A DNA stretch of 11,382 nucleotides from JAGUXG01 sp043798435 (lineage in GTDB: Bacteria; UBA9089; UBA9088; JAGUXG01), in the NCBI GenBank assembly GCA_043798435.1, contig JAZDOR010000172.1, positions 1-11,382 of the forward strand, written 5' to 3'. Positions within the stretch are counted from its first letter, which is position 1. Every line of letters starts with the position of its first letter. Made by a program: the position numbers and the translations under genes. The notes beneath the pieces were generated by a model that was not told the DNA's origin, did no database searches, and was given only the letters and a program-made list of their open reading frames with translations. Shown here piece after piece: positions 1 to 6,890 of the stretch.

Positions 1-141
1 AAGATTAACCTTTAGGGGCGCAGAGGGCACAGAGAAATAAAATATCTACTTTGAATTTAACCTTATCCATAATTATCTCAGCGAACTCTGCGTTCTCTGC
101 GGTGAATAATTCCCTTTTACTTCACTTGGGTAAATAGTTAC
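1..141. repeat. Left terminal inverted repeat, 141 bp
   Basis: Bases 1-141 are the exact reverse complement of 11242-11382, with no mismatch; identity stops at 142 versus 11241. The repeat carries two degenerate short-period arms facing each other: a GCGCAGAGGGCACAGAG-type stretch near 18-34 and a CTCTGCGTTCTCTGCGG-type stretch near 86-102. It is therefore weakly palindromic itself. Such sequences are typical of dispersed intergenic repeats. No transposase is found between the copies. The length of exactly 141 equals a k-mer size used by a common metagenome assembler, so the window may simply be a contig that ends in a repeat present in both orientations. Confidence 0.95.
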
Positions 142-147
142 AATATC

Positions 148-303
148 GGGATGGTTCACCTTTGTTTGAAATCTTGCGGTTAAAAAATGGAGTTGAAATT
201 AGAAATTTGAAATTAGCAGAGGGAGCAGAATCTTTTCTTCCCAATTTCCAATTTCCAATTTCCAAAAGAAATCATAAGGAAAATGATGAGAATGAACCAT
301 CCC
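148..303. repeat. Nested palindromic element with 7-bp-period arms
   Basis: An 11-bp perfect inverted repeat (GGGATGGTTCA at 148-158, TGAACCATCCC at 293-303) encloses a second, imperfect one. The inner left arm at 195-216 is three GAAATTA/GAAATTT units, and the inner right arm at 241-264 is three CCAATTT units. The arms are about 24 nt apart and can pair with a few mismatches. No ORF is present. It lies just downstream of the usher gene and might end that transcript, but it lacks a classic U-tract. It resembles a MITE-like or palindromic dispersed element; its mobility is not shown. Confidence 0.7.
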
Positions 304-329
304 CTTCTTTCTTCTCTCTCTTATAGCAG

Positions 330-2630
330 TTACTCGGTCTGAGTAGCATATACATTCCCTACATCAATGAACATCTCCTCGCTCTCTGGTATCTCTATCG
401 TAGAGGTATAGTCTCTCTCTTTATACCTTGTCTTAGCCTGATACCTTCCGCTTGGAATATTCTCCAAGTAAAACTCTCCATTCTTGCCAATAGGCACATT
501 AACCTCTTTTGAGGTATAAATAATAAGCGTCGTCAATTCAACAGGCTTTTCTCCATCGCCTTTTATGACTATCCGACCCCCGATACCTTGAACCCTGGCT
601 GCTCCAAAATCTATTTTAACCCCACCCCTATATGGAGTTGAAACATATTTTGTCGGCTCTGAGACATTATATTCAATCGGAAGCTCTTTGCCAGTCAGGT
701 CAAGACTCAGTTGGTTAGGGCTATAAGAAGAGAGCCCGCTGATAAGGCATTCACCCCTGTTATTTGTTCTTCCAGCAATAGAGCCTCCCCGATAGATCTT
801 TGCTCCTTTTAGCCCATCTACCTTGACTAAGGCAAAACTGTCGTTGATTGTTCGGCAGGGGTATGGCCGAATCCCGCCGATGAATACCACTGAACCATCA
901 GTAGTTAACTCATAATTAGTATTCTCAGAAGAAGAACATCTTGCCGAGTAGTTGCCATAGGGGCCTTGATACTTAAGCAAAAGCCTTTCTTCTACCTCAC
1001 CATCAGATCTTTTTTCTACAGAGGCACTAAAGCCAGGACCTAATTTGGGAGTGCTCTTTAAGGAGAATTCCTCTACTTGCTTACCATTACTTGTATTTAC
1101 CCTATATCCTGCTTGAGTATTTTTGCCAGGAGAGAAAAAGAAATATACCATAACATTATCTGTAACCCTTCCCTCATCAGTTCTATTGGCTGAAATATTC
1201 AGGCACCCAGAGGAAACAGACTTGCTGTAGTTCACGGAAAACCCTCTTTTTTCTTTCTTAATATACCTTTTTTGGGTAAAGGAATTTGTGGATAGCCTGC
1301 CAAACCTGCCAAGAGAAAGACCAAGATTTACCCTCCTATCAACCTTTGCCTTATCATCTGAAGCTCCGACAGAGAGATTTGAATAATTTTGGGTATAGAC
1401 CTCAAGATTTGCCCCAAAGCTCACCCTTCCAAATGCTACCTGGTAATCATAAAAGCAACCAGCCCCGGAGAGACCCTCTGATGTACTCCTTGCTACTCCC
1501 CATCTCATAGTATCTCCATACGGGAGAAGATGCGTAAATTCTATGCCTGAGTTTGCCGTCTTCTCATCTGCCTCTACCCTTACCTTGCCTGTAATATTTC
1601 CAGTTAAGCCCATCCGATAAGAGAAGATACCAGCCAGGCCTTTGTATTCCTCCCCCTGCCTCTTGGAACCAAGGCTTAAAGAGTAGTCTTTCAGTCCTGG
1701 TTTGAGCAGAAAGGATGCCTGGTATAATTTAGAGTATAGCTCCTTTGTTACACCTTTATTATCCATAATGACAAGTTTCAGTAATTCCTGACCTTGCACT
1801 GGAAGATTGAGAAGCTCAACCTCCCCTGGCTGAAAGCTCTCTTTAGCCATCAGCCTTTTTCCTAAGTAGGCATTTATTTCAGATGGCTTAGATAAGGCGA
1901 AAAAGAATGAAGGCAGGGGATAGCTTACAAACCCTGGCTGAATAGCAAAATCCCTTTTTATCTGACAGCCTAAAATCTGCTTTCCCCCACCAAGCCTGCC
2001 TGATGAGGCATAAAGGTCGCCACAGCTAACCCTTGTCATTTCTCTTTCAAAATCTCTGACTATGCTGGTGTTTCCCCTTTTGATATTCTTATTATCCCAG
2101 GAAAAATCAGAGCTGACCAAATAATCACTCATCTTGAGGAATAGCTCATTTGAACCAACTAAGCAATGATAACTTTTGTCTTCTGAAAAGGAGTAGTTCA
2201 AACGATAGTTGGAAAAGAAGGAATTTTCCCTGGGATAGGTGGGATATGAGATTTTAGGAGAAGAAAGGTCAATAGAATGGGTTTCAAACAGTCCTAAATC
2301 AGCGGTTAGATACAGGCAGGCATTTTTTTCATCAATTCTATAGAGGAGCTCTGGATATAAAGATTTGAGGGATATGGCTCCGTCTTTTATCGGATACCTA
2401 TCAATTTCCTCTTTGCTGAATCCAAGAGACAAGAGGTCATCCTTCTGGATACATACATCCCTATCCTCTAAAATCAGGAAATAATCACCCCTATTTTCTG
2501 TATTCAGAAAGATACAGAGAACTGCCTCTTGTGCCAATAGAATGCCTGGTAAGAGAAGGAAGAGGCTAATTAACCAAAATCTTATCTTTATAAACACATC
2601 CTTTGAAATCCCTCTTATCCGTGAATACAT
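330..2630 (-). CDS. Fimbrial usher, outer-membrane pilus assembly protein (PapC/FimD/CsuD family)
   Basis: This 766-residue protein has the usher layout. A signal sequence runs to about residue 34 (hydrophobic core from FWLISLFLLLPGILLAQ). A periplasmic N-terminal domain spans about 37-120. A long, strand-rich beta-barrel section follows, with a plug-like domain near 249-294, and two C-terminal beta domains occupy about 600-766. In this family the usher forms the outer-membrane pore that takes subunit-chaperone complexes and polymerises the pilus. Length is close to the usual 780-850. The ATG at 2630 overlaps the chaperone gene by 65 nt and has a weak ribosome site. An in-frame GTG at 2597 would give a shorter, more typical signal peptide and a 32-nt overlap. 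Third gene of the pilus operon; nothing coding follows it, so no tip adhesin is present. Confidence 0.92.
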   Translation of the reverse strand: MYSRIRGISKDVFIKIRFWLISLFLLLPGILLAQEAVLCIFLNTENRGDYFLILEDRDVCIQKDDLLSLGFSKEEIDRYPIKDGAISLKSLYPELLYRIDEKNACLYLTADLGLFETHSIDLSSPKISYPTYPRENSFFSNYRLNYSFSEDKSYHCLVGSNELFLKMSDYLVSSDFSWDNKNIKRGNTSIVRDFEREMTRVSCGDLYASSGRLGGGKQILGCQIKRDFAIQPGFVSYPLPSFFFALSKPSEINAYLGKRLMAKESFQPGEVELLNLPVQGQELLKLVIMDNKGVTKELYSKLYQASFLLKPGLKDYSLSLGSKRQGEEYKGLAGIFSYRMGLTGNITGKVRVEADEKTANSGIEFTHLLPYGDTMRWGVARSTSEGLSGAGCFYDYQVAFGRVSFGANLEVYTQNYSNLSVGASDDKAKVDRRVNLGLSLGRFGRLSTNSFTQKRYIKKEKRGFSVNYSKSVSSGCLNISANRTDEGRVTDNVMVYFFFSPGKNTQAGYRVNTSNGKQVEEFSLKSTPKLGPGFSASVEKRSDGEVEERLLLKYQGPYGNYSARCSSSENTNYELTTDGSVVFIGGIRPYPCRTINDSFALVKVDGLKGAKIYRGGSIAGRTNNRGECLISGLSSYSPNQLSLDLTGKELPIEYNVSEPTKYVSTPYRGGVKIDFGAARVQGIGGRIVIKGDGEKPVELTTLIIYTSKEVNVPIGKNGEFYLENIPSGRYQAKTRYKERDYTSTIEIPESEEMFIDVGNVYATQTE

Positions 2631-3321
2631 CTATCTCTACTGACCAAAGATTATCAGTCACTCCCTCTTTAAGGTCAAGCCCATAGCCCCTTTTACATCC
2701 AGCCAATAGATACCAGCCTGGTATCTCATTCTGAAAGAGGATATTCTTATTCTCATCATAGCCTCTTACCTCAATCTTCTTTATGACAAGGTGAAGATTG
2801 CCTGTATTTTGTATCTCAACTGAAAGTTTATTTTCTTTTAATTTTACCTTCCCTATCTCACAATTTATGGCATCCTTTTCTGGAGAGATAAATATTGGTA
2901 TCCCATACCTTAGATGCATTTTGAAGCCCATCTTCTGCGTTTCAGCCTCAGGTTCTGCCTCCTCTCCCTTATTCTCTTCGATGGGTATCTCTTCTAAGTA
3001 GAGCCGATAGGTCTGTTCTGTGTTACCCGGCTTTTTCTTTGTGCCAATGCGGACAATTTTATTCTCTTTAGCTCCCAGCCTGAATATCTTTGGGTAGAAG
3101 ATTATATCATTGCTCTTCTCATATTTATCCTTTCCTTCCTCATCCTGGGTCCACTTAAAGAGATCTAATTGAACGGTTATATCCCGCTCCCATTTATTCT
3201 GCACAGTTAATGAATCAGTCATCTTTCTCTTGTTAAGAAAGACCCGTTGGGGGGTAACCTCAAAAGCCTCTGCTGACAAATAAGACAGAAGAAAAAAGAC
3301 TAAAAAAAGACTCTTTTTCAT
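2566..3321 (-). CDS. Periplasmic pilus chaperone (PapD-like)
   Basis: 251 residues with a signal peptide (MKKSLFLVFFLLSYLSAEA). An immunoglobulin-like N-terminal domain follows, opening VTPQRVFLN. The subunit-capping G1-strand region is near residues 84-92 (KENKIVRIG, alternating hydrophobics), followed by the family hallmark YRLYLEEIP at 105-113. A second Ig-like domain follows from about 135, with IPIFISP in its first strands. By family knowledge the chaperone binds unfolded pilins after Sec export, completes their fold by donor-strand complementation, and delivers them to the usher. A charged, Glu-rich linker (about 115-130) between the domains is unusually acidic. A good AAGGAG ribosome site precedes the ATG, 72 nt after the pilin stop and just past a strong hairpin. 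The end overlaps the usher start. Confidence 0.94.
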   Translation of the reverse strand: MKKSLFLVFFLLSYLSAEAFEVTPQRVFLNKRKMTDSLTVQNKWERDITVQLDLFKWTQDEEGKDKYEKSNDIIFYPKIFRLGAKENKIVRIGTKKKPGNTEQTYRLYLEEIPIEENKGEEAEPEAETQKMGFKMHLRYGIPIFISPEKDAINCEIGKVKLKENKLSVEIQNTGNLHLVIKKIEVRGYDENKNILFQNEIPGWYLLAGCKRGYGLDLKEGVTDNLWSVEIDVFTDKRDFKGCVYKDKILVN

Positions 3322-3334
3322 AATTTCTCCTTGT

Positions 3335-3372
3335 TAAAAGAGCCCTCTTCCCTAAGAAAAAGGGCTCTTTTA
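3335..3372 (-). terminator. Intercistronic hairpin between pilin and chaperone genes (attenuator or 3' stabiliser)
   Basis: A perfect 11-bp stem pairs 3335-3345 with 3362-3372 (TAAAAGAGCCC/GGGCTCTTTTA) across a 16-nt loop. On the minus strand it lies 20 nt after the pilin stop, and its 3' arm ends in four T followed by AACA. It ends 13 nt before the chaperone ATG. Pilus operons commonly need far more major subunit than chaperone or usher. A partial terminator or RNA-stabilising hairpin here would give that ratio; this role is inferred from position and structure. Confidence 0.8.
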
Positions 3373-3392
3373 TCTTCTTTTTCCCAACATTA

Positions 3393-3857
3393 TCAATAAT
3401 CTGCTGTAACAGTTATTGCATCGGTGAAATTGCCCTGTGCAGGTGATTGTCCCAAAGGTACTCTACCATAGATAGTATAACTTGCTGTATTGAGACCTCC
3501 AGCTGCCCAAGTAACGATAACGCTAGTATCTGAACCATCTCCCCATATTATTGTCCACAGAGCATCGGTGTAGAGGTTATATTCCAGATCAGCACCCAGC
3601 ATTCTTTGGGTAAAGTCAGGAGCAGCACCTGTGCTAAGCGTAATGTTTACAGGCAAAGAGTTGCTTGATCTTGTTAAGTTTATCACCCCTATATCAGCAA
3701 GCTGGGCGCCAGAGTAAGGACCAAAAGCAATATCATCAGAGACATTTACTGAAACACTCATTGCAGCGCTTGCACTAACATTCAAGACATCTGTTCCTGC
3801 AATAGCATACCCTCCCCACAACATCATAGCTACTATTAACAATCCGTATTTTTTCAT
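3393..3857 (-). CDS. Pilus major subunit, spore coat protein U (SCPU/CsuA-B) domain
   Basis: 154 residues with a signal peptide cleaved near AIA|GT (about residue 20). The SCPU-domain hallmarks are clear: FGPYSG at 45-50, an RML near 85-87, YNLYTDALWTIIWGDG at 93-108, and the closing YTIYGRVPLGQ (127-137) followed by GNFTDAITVTADY. This domain defines archaic chaperone-usher pilins. The N-terminal stretch after the signal (VLNVSASAAMSVSVNV) has the alternating pattern expected of a donor strand. The mature protein has no cysteine, whereas many relatives carry a conserved disulfide. A GGGGGTGAG ribosome site precedes the ATG. It is first in the operon, followed by a hairpin and the chaperone and usher genes. 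Confidence 0.93.
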   Translation of the reverse strand: MKKYGLLIVAMMLWGGYAIAGTDVLNVSASAAMSVSVNVSDDIAFGPYSGAQLADIGVINLTRSSNSLPVNITLSTGAAPDFTQRMLGADLEYNLYTDALWTIIWGDGSDTSVIVTWAAGGLNTASYTIYGRVPLGQSPAQGNFTDAITVTADY

Positions 3858-3921
3858 TTTTTTCTCACCCCCTTTTTATCAAAATTTATATTAACGCCTT
3901 TCGGCAAAACTTCATTTTATA

Positions 3922-3951
3922 ATCTTAACCAAAAAAAATAACTCTTGTCAA
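3922..3951 (-). promoter_or_regulatory. Sigma70-like promoter of the pilus operon
   Basis: Reading the minus strand, a perfect -35 TTGACA (3946-3951) is followed, after 18 bp that include an eight-T run, by TAAGAT (3922-3927) as the -10. Transcription would start near 3915, giving a leader of about 58 nt before the pilin ATG. TATAAA, slightly downstream, is an alternative -10 but with poor spacing. This is a consensus match by eye only. Confidence 0.6.
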
Positions 3952-3999
3952 GGGTTTTTATTCATAAGTGTAAAAAGGAGGATAAGGAGATAATGGAGA

Positions 4000-4431
4000 T
4001 TAGGTATGCTTACATTTTAACAAAGGAAGTATTGGTGATTCTGGTCTGGGTTTTAGCCTCTGGTCTTTGCAATCAACTACAAGGTCCATCTCTTCTAAGG
4101 CTATCTGTCCAATAAGCGGCTCACACAGGGGTGGACCAACCACACAATCCAGATTGGCAGCCCTGTTACCAATAGCAAGGGTTACCACACCAGCCACATC
4201 CCTCTCCTCTTTTCTTTCATCTGCATAAGTAACAATGGCCTTCCTCAACCTTTTAAGTCCAAGTTCCTCCACAATATCCTGTGGTAAAAGAAGCAAGGTA
4301 GCTCCTGTATCCACCAAAGCAGTAGTAATATACCTTCTTATGTTTTCTTCAGGCAGTTTTCCCTCCTCAAAGTTGCAACGGTCTACAAAATTTTCTAACC
4401 TTACTTCACACTTAACCTCACCCATTTTCAA
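4000..4431 (-). CDS. Retropepsin-like (clan AA) aspartic protease
   Basis: 143 residues, the size of a single-domain retropepsin-like protease that works as a dimer. The catalytic motif is ALVDTGATLLLLP, with D41-T42-G43 and the typical hydrophobic run after it. The C-terminal half contains PLIGQIALEEMDLVVDC (105-121), which matches the family's second conserved block (hydrophobic-hydrophobic-G, then Leu and an Asp-ending strand). There is no signal peptide, so it should be cytoplasmic. A strong AAGGAGGTG ribosome site precedes the ATG, supporting this start. The last ten or so residues are Pro/Leu/Lys-rich and unremarkable. It lies 215 nt downstream of the CooS-like gene on the same strand, separated by a palindromic repeat, so co-transcription is possible but unproven. 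Substrate unknown. Confidence 0.82.
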   Translation of the reverse strand: MKMGEVKCEVRLENFVDRCNFEEGKLPEENIRRYITTALVDTGATLLLLPQDIVEELGLKRLRKAIVTYADERKEERDVAGVVTLAIGNRAANLDCVVGPPLCEPLIGQIALEEMDLVVDCKDQRLKPRPESPILPLLKCKHT

Positions 4432-4452
4432 ACACCTCCTTAAACATAAGCG

Positions 4453-4612
4453 TTATAAGATGGAGAAATTAGGATTGTGGAAAGGGGAGAACAGGGGAGA
4501 ATACAGAATACAGAATCCAGAATACAGAATATTCTGACTCCTGAATTCTGACTCCTGACTTCTATTAACCTTCTCCGTTTCTCCAATCTTCATCCTTTCT
4601 CCTTTCTTACAC
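4453..4612. repeat. Palindromic element with GAATACA heptamer arms
   Basis: The core is two 33-nt arms, 4498-4530 and 4531-4563, meeting at CAGAATATTCTG. The left arm is built of AGAATAC/AGAATCC heptamers. The right arm, read on the opposite strand, is built of AGAAGTC, AGGAGTC and AGAATTC heptamers, so the arms pair imperfectly but in register. Flanks at 4462-4480 and 4577-4595 (GGAGAAATTAGGATTG-type against CTCCAATCTTCATCC-type) extend the palindrome imperfectly. It fills the gap between the CooS-like and protease genes and could act as a transcript hairpin. The same heptamer set occurs inside the CooS-like gene at 5851-5897. Confidence 0.8.
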
Positions 4613-4646
4613 ATCTTAAAATATAGTCTGAACGGTTACCCTTAAA

Positions 4647-6437
4647 CTAATCTTTTGCCAAATCAATACACCCAATCTTTAGCATCTCCTTGTCAAAGAC
4701 AAACCAAAGCCCTTTCTCCTTTTTCACACCTATGAGGCTGGTTCTAACAAGTTTTTGGACACTGTCGTCAATACCTGCACAGACGATTAGCTCATTCTCA
4801 ATCAATAGCTCCTCGCTTTCAAATACCACTTCATTCAAATAAGAGATAGTTGCCTTGACGCTTCCTGTGTTTATTCCCCTCTCTTTGAGTTCAACATCCA
4901 ATGCCTTCTTATAGATTTCAGGAGATAAGCCTCCACCCAATTCTCTATAGACTGAAAATCCTGCGGCAGCTACTTTAATCTGGTAATCCTCTGCTTCTGC
5001 CTTTGGCTCATAAAGGCTCAATTCTGAAGCCAAACCAAGCCTTTCCCTCTTACGATTGATATACTCCAAAAGAGACACATCCTCCTTCAGGAGATGGCTA
5101 AGAAGGAGTTCGTTACAACTGCCTTCTAAAAACCCTTTTACCTCCGGTCCAAGGGGAAGATGTGATTTAACCTGAACCGAAATTCCGCAGGCAATAGCAC
5201 CAAGCATAAGAGAGATATTCCTCTCACTCCGCCAACTTGGAAGGCTTAAAACAACAGGCAAAGAAGCCAAATCCGTATCCTTTGCCATCTCATTAAATAG
5301 CCGAATTACCTCACCCTCTTTGAGACACCCTCCAAGATAGACTACAGCAGGGAGATTCTCCTTCTCACAGAAACCCTTTAAGAATTCACCTGTCCCAGGG
5401 GCGGGTTTATCAAGTAGCCCTGTCTCTAAGATAGAAGAAATAGAGCAACCAGTAAGAAGCACCAATATATCATTAGCCACCAATTCTTTGATAACCTCTT
5501 TTCTTGTATCTTCTAAGGTTGGGTTTGGACAACCAGAAAGCCATGCAATTCCTCTTATGTTAGAATTAAAGATAGCCTCCTTCAAAATCCTGGGAGAAAC
5601 CTTAGATTTTGAGACCATTCCTTTGAATCTAAGGGTTTGAGCCCTCTTTTTTTGAGCCTTAATCGCCTTTTCCACAACATCTTCTTCTGGGTAATGAATG
5701 CAAATGGTATGATAACAAGAAGCAGCATACTTTATAGAGGGAGGAAGCTCGTCAGACAATATCACATCTACCAATCCAGAAGCAATCAATACCTCTAAAG
5801 CTAAAACCGAATCTACCTTAACTATATTTATCTCATCTGAGTCTAATTTCACTTCTGACTTCTGTATTCTGTATTCTGTATTCTGTATTCTGTATTCGCC
5901 CCAGACTATGACATTTGGCTTTTCTTCTGATAAGATTGCCGTGTCTACCTCTGCCTTTTCGGCCCTTTCATCATAAGGTAATAGTGCTGATGAAAGCACA
6001 CCGCCAAGGCTTGTTCGGATGGTCTGAAAAAGGATGTGTTCACATTCCTGGTCAACGCCTATACTGACCCTGTGGAGTAATTCTACTATTTCCCGATGGA
6101 CATTCCTGGGGGTAAGATGCAGACGATTGAGCAAGTTTATCCTTTCTGCTGGTAGAATCTTACTTAAATCCAACCCCTTTTCGCCTTGCGAAGAAAACCA
6201 ATTCCCTTTCTGCTTATTGCCTAATATGGAAAGGGCAGCCGCAGATAGGGATGATGCCCCAGAAGCAGCCATTCTGCCAAGGTTTCTGGCAGAGATAGTA
6301 GAACCCGTGGCACCACAGACACCCTCTTTAACCTTATCCGTGATTCTGCACGGCCCCATATAACACGCCCGACAACAGGCACCCTCTTCATAAAACGGAC
6401 AGGTTTTATGCTTTTCCAATCTTTCTGTAAAAGTCAT
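4647..6437 (-). CDS. CooS-like carbon monoxide dehydrogenase homologue, probably catalytically altered
   Basis: 596 residues. The N-terminus has the CODH cysteine set for clusters D and B: C13, C21, C22, C25, C30 and C41 in the CCRACYMGPCRI and GVCGA context. HREIVELLHRVSIGVD (114-129), GNIRG-like NIRGIAWLSGC (C303), LVLLTGC (C331) and YLGGC (C371) also align with CooS, the last three matching C-cluster ligands C446, C476 and C526 of the Carboxydothermus enzyme. Ligands equivalent to H261 (GHNP), C295 (CCTGNE) and C333 (QCIMP/QCIQP) are missing. The histidine run after the B cluster is replaced by ASSLSAAALSIL, and the SEK/HEK lysine is Arg (R406). The CODH-like part ends near 470, with an unrecognised extension of about 125 residues after it. 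Residues 181-196 come from a heptamer repeat. A GGAGGT site supports the start. No cooF or cooC is nearby. Homology is firm; CO oxidation is doubtful. Confidence 0.88.
   Translation of the reverse strand: MTFTERLEKHKTCPFYEEGACCRACYMGPCRITDKVKEGVCGATGSTISARNLGRMAASGASSLSAAALSILGNKQKGNWFSSQGEKGLDLSKILPAERINLLNRLHLTPRNVHREIVELLHRVSIGVDQECEHILFQTIRTSLGGVLSSALLPYDERAEKAEVDTAILSEEKPNVIVWGEYRIQNTEYRIQKSEVKLDSDEINIVKVDSVLALEVLIASGLVDVILSDELPPSIKYAASCYHTICIHYPEEDVVEKAIKAQKKRAQTLRFKGMVSKSKVSPRILKEAIFNSNIRGIAWLSGCPNPTLEDTRKEVIKELVANDILVLLTGCSISSILETGLLDKPAPGTGEFLKGFCEKENLPAVVYLGGCLKEGEVIRLFNEMAKDTDLASLPVVLSLPSWRSERNISLMLGAIACGISVQVKSHLPLGPEVKGFLEGSCNELLLSHLLKEDVSLLEYINRKRERLGLASELSLYEPKAEAEDYQIKVAAAGFSVYRELGGGLSPEIYKKALDVELKERGINTGSVKATISYLNEVVFESEELLIENELIVCAGIDDSVQKLVRTSLIGVKKEKGLWFVFDKEMLKIGCIDLAKD
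5851..5897 (-). repeat. Heptanucleotide repeat embedded in frame in the CooS-like gene
   Basis: On the coding strand this is five GAATACA units followed by GAAGTCA and GAAGT. Because 7 bp x 3 is 21 bp, it translates as a 7-residue peptide repeat, EYRIQNTEYRIQKSE (about residues 181-195). The units are the same as those in the arms of the intergenic palindrome at 4498-4563, and the upstream GGGGN is also shared. The repeat begins directly after VIVWG, the point where CooS proteins have VHGHNP. Confidence 0.93.
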
Positions 6438-6890
6438 ATTTTCTTTACCTCCAATTTAATTAGATTGCAAAGCTATAGGCGACAGATTCTTTCTTTTTTG
6501 GTAACTACTCATAAAATTTAGGATTGTGGAAAAACCACAGAAAAATAAAATAAATCTTGCCACAGATACACACAGAGAATAAATCAGATTATTAGACACT
6601 GATTTACACTGATACTCACAGATAATTCTTAATTCTTATCAGTGTAATCTGTGTTAATCTGTGTCAAAAGAATTGTGTCTATCCGTGTTCATCCGTGGCT
6701 AAACATTTCCGAAAAGAGTTTGAGTAATTACTCTCTATAATTCAATGGTATAGGAATTTCCTTTTTTGGACTTTAGATGAACTTTAGATTTAAGGGATTT
6801 TTTTATTTATTATAAAAATTCATCCTGATAATCTGCGAAAATCTGCGTCCCATTAACTTGTTGCAAATTGTGTCTTTGTGCCTGAATATG
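6438..6890. other. Gene-free, repeat-rich intergenic region
   Basis: No convincing ORF on either strand. It contains the CooS-like gene's upstream region (6438-6500), the imperfect palindrome at 6559-6699, a 12-bp perfect palindrome GAGTAATTACTC at 6722-6733, a close direct repeat of ACTTTAGAT near 6770-6790, and a short dispersed-type repeat at 6821-6851 (AATCTGCGA/AATCTGCGT units). Its right end, from about 6867, is a block also found after the NHL gene at 9297. No promoter with good spacing was found for the CooS-like gene. Confidence 0.75.
6559..6699. repeat. Imperfect palindrome with 10-bp-period arms
   Basis: Outer arms GCCACAGATACACACAGAG (from 6559) and ATCCGTGTTCATCCGTGGC (to 6699) are imperfectly complementary. 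Inner arms around 6595-6613 (CACTGATTTACACTGAT) and 6638-6665 (ATCAGTGTAATCTGTGTTAA and on) also pair. The right half is built of roughly 10-bp repeats: AATCTGTGTT/AATCTGTGTC, then ATCCGTGTTC/ATCCGTGGCT. No ORF. The architecture matches the other palindromes in the window, although the unit length differs. Confidence 0.75.

Noticed and set aside
1286..1510. Plus-strand ORF of 74 codons
   Set aside because: It lies wholly inside the usher gene on the opposite strand and has no domain or ribosome site. The same applies to the other plus-strand ORFs opposite the chaperone, protease, CooS-like, PIN and UPF0175 genes.
4235..4537. Plus-strand ORF ending in GEYRIQNPEYRIF
   Set aside because: It runs opposite the protease gene and into the heptamer palindrome. 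The peptide is a translation of the repeat, not a gene.
4498..4563. Heptamer array as a CRISPR or iteron origin
   Set aside because: Units are contiguous 7-mers without spacers and are arranged as an inverted pair. No replication gene is nearby.
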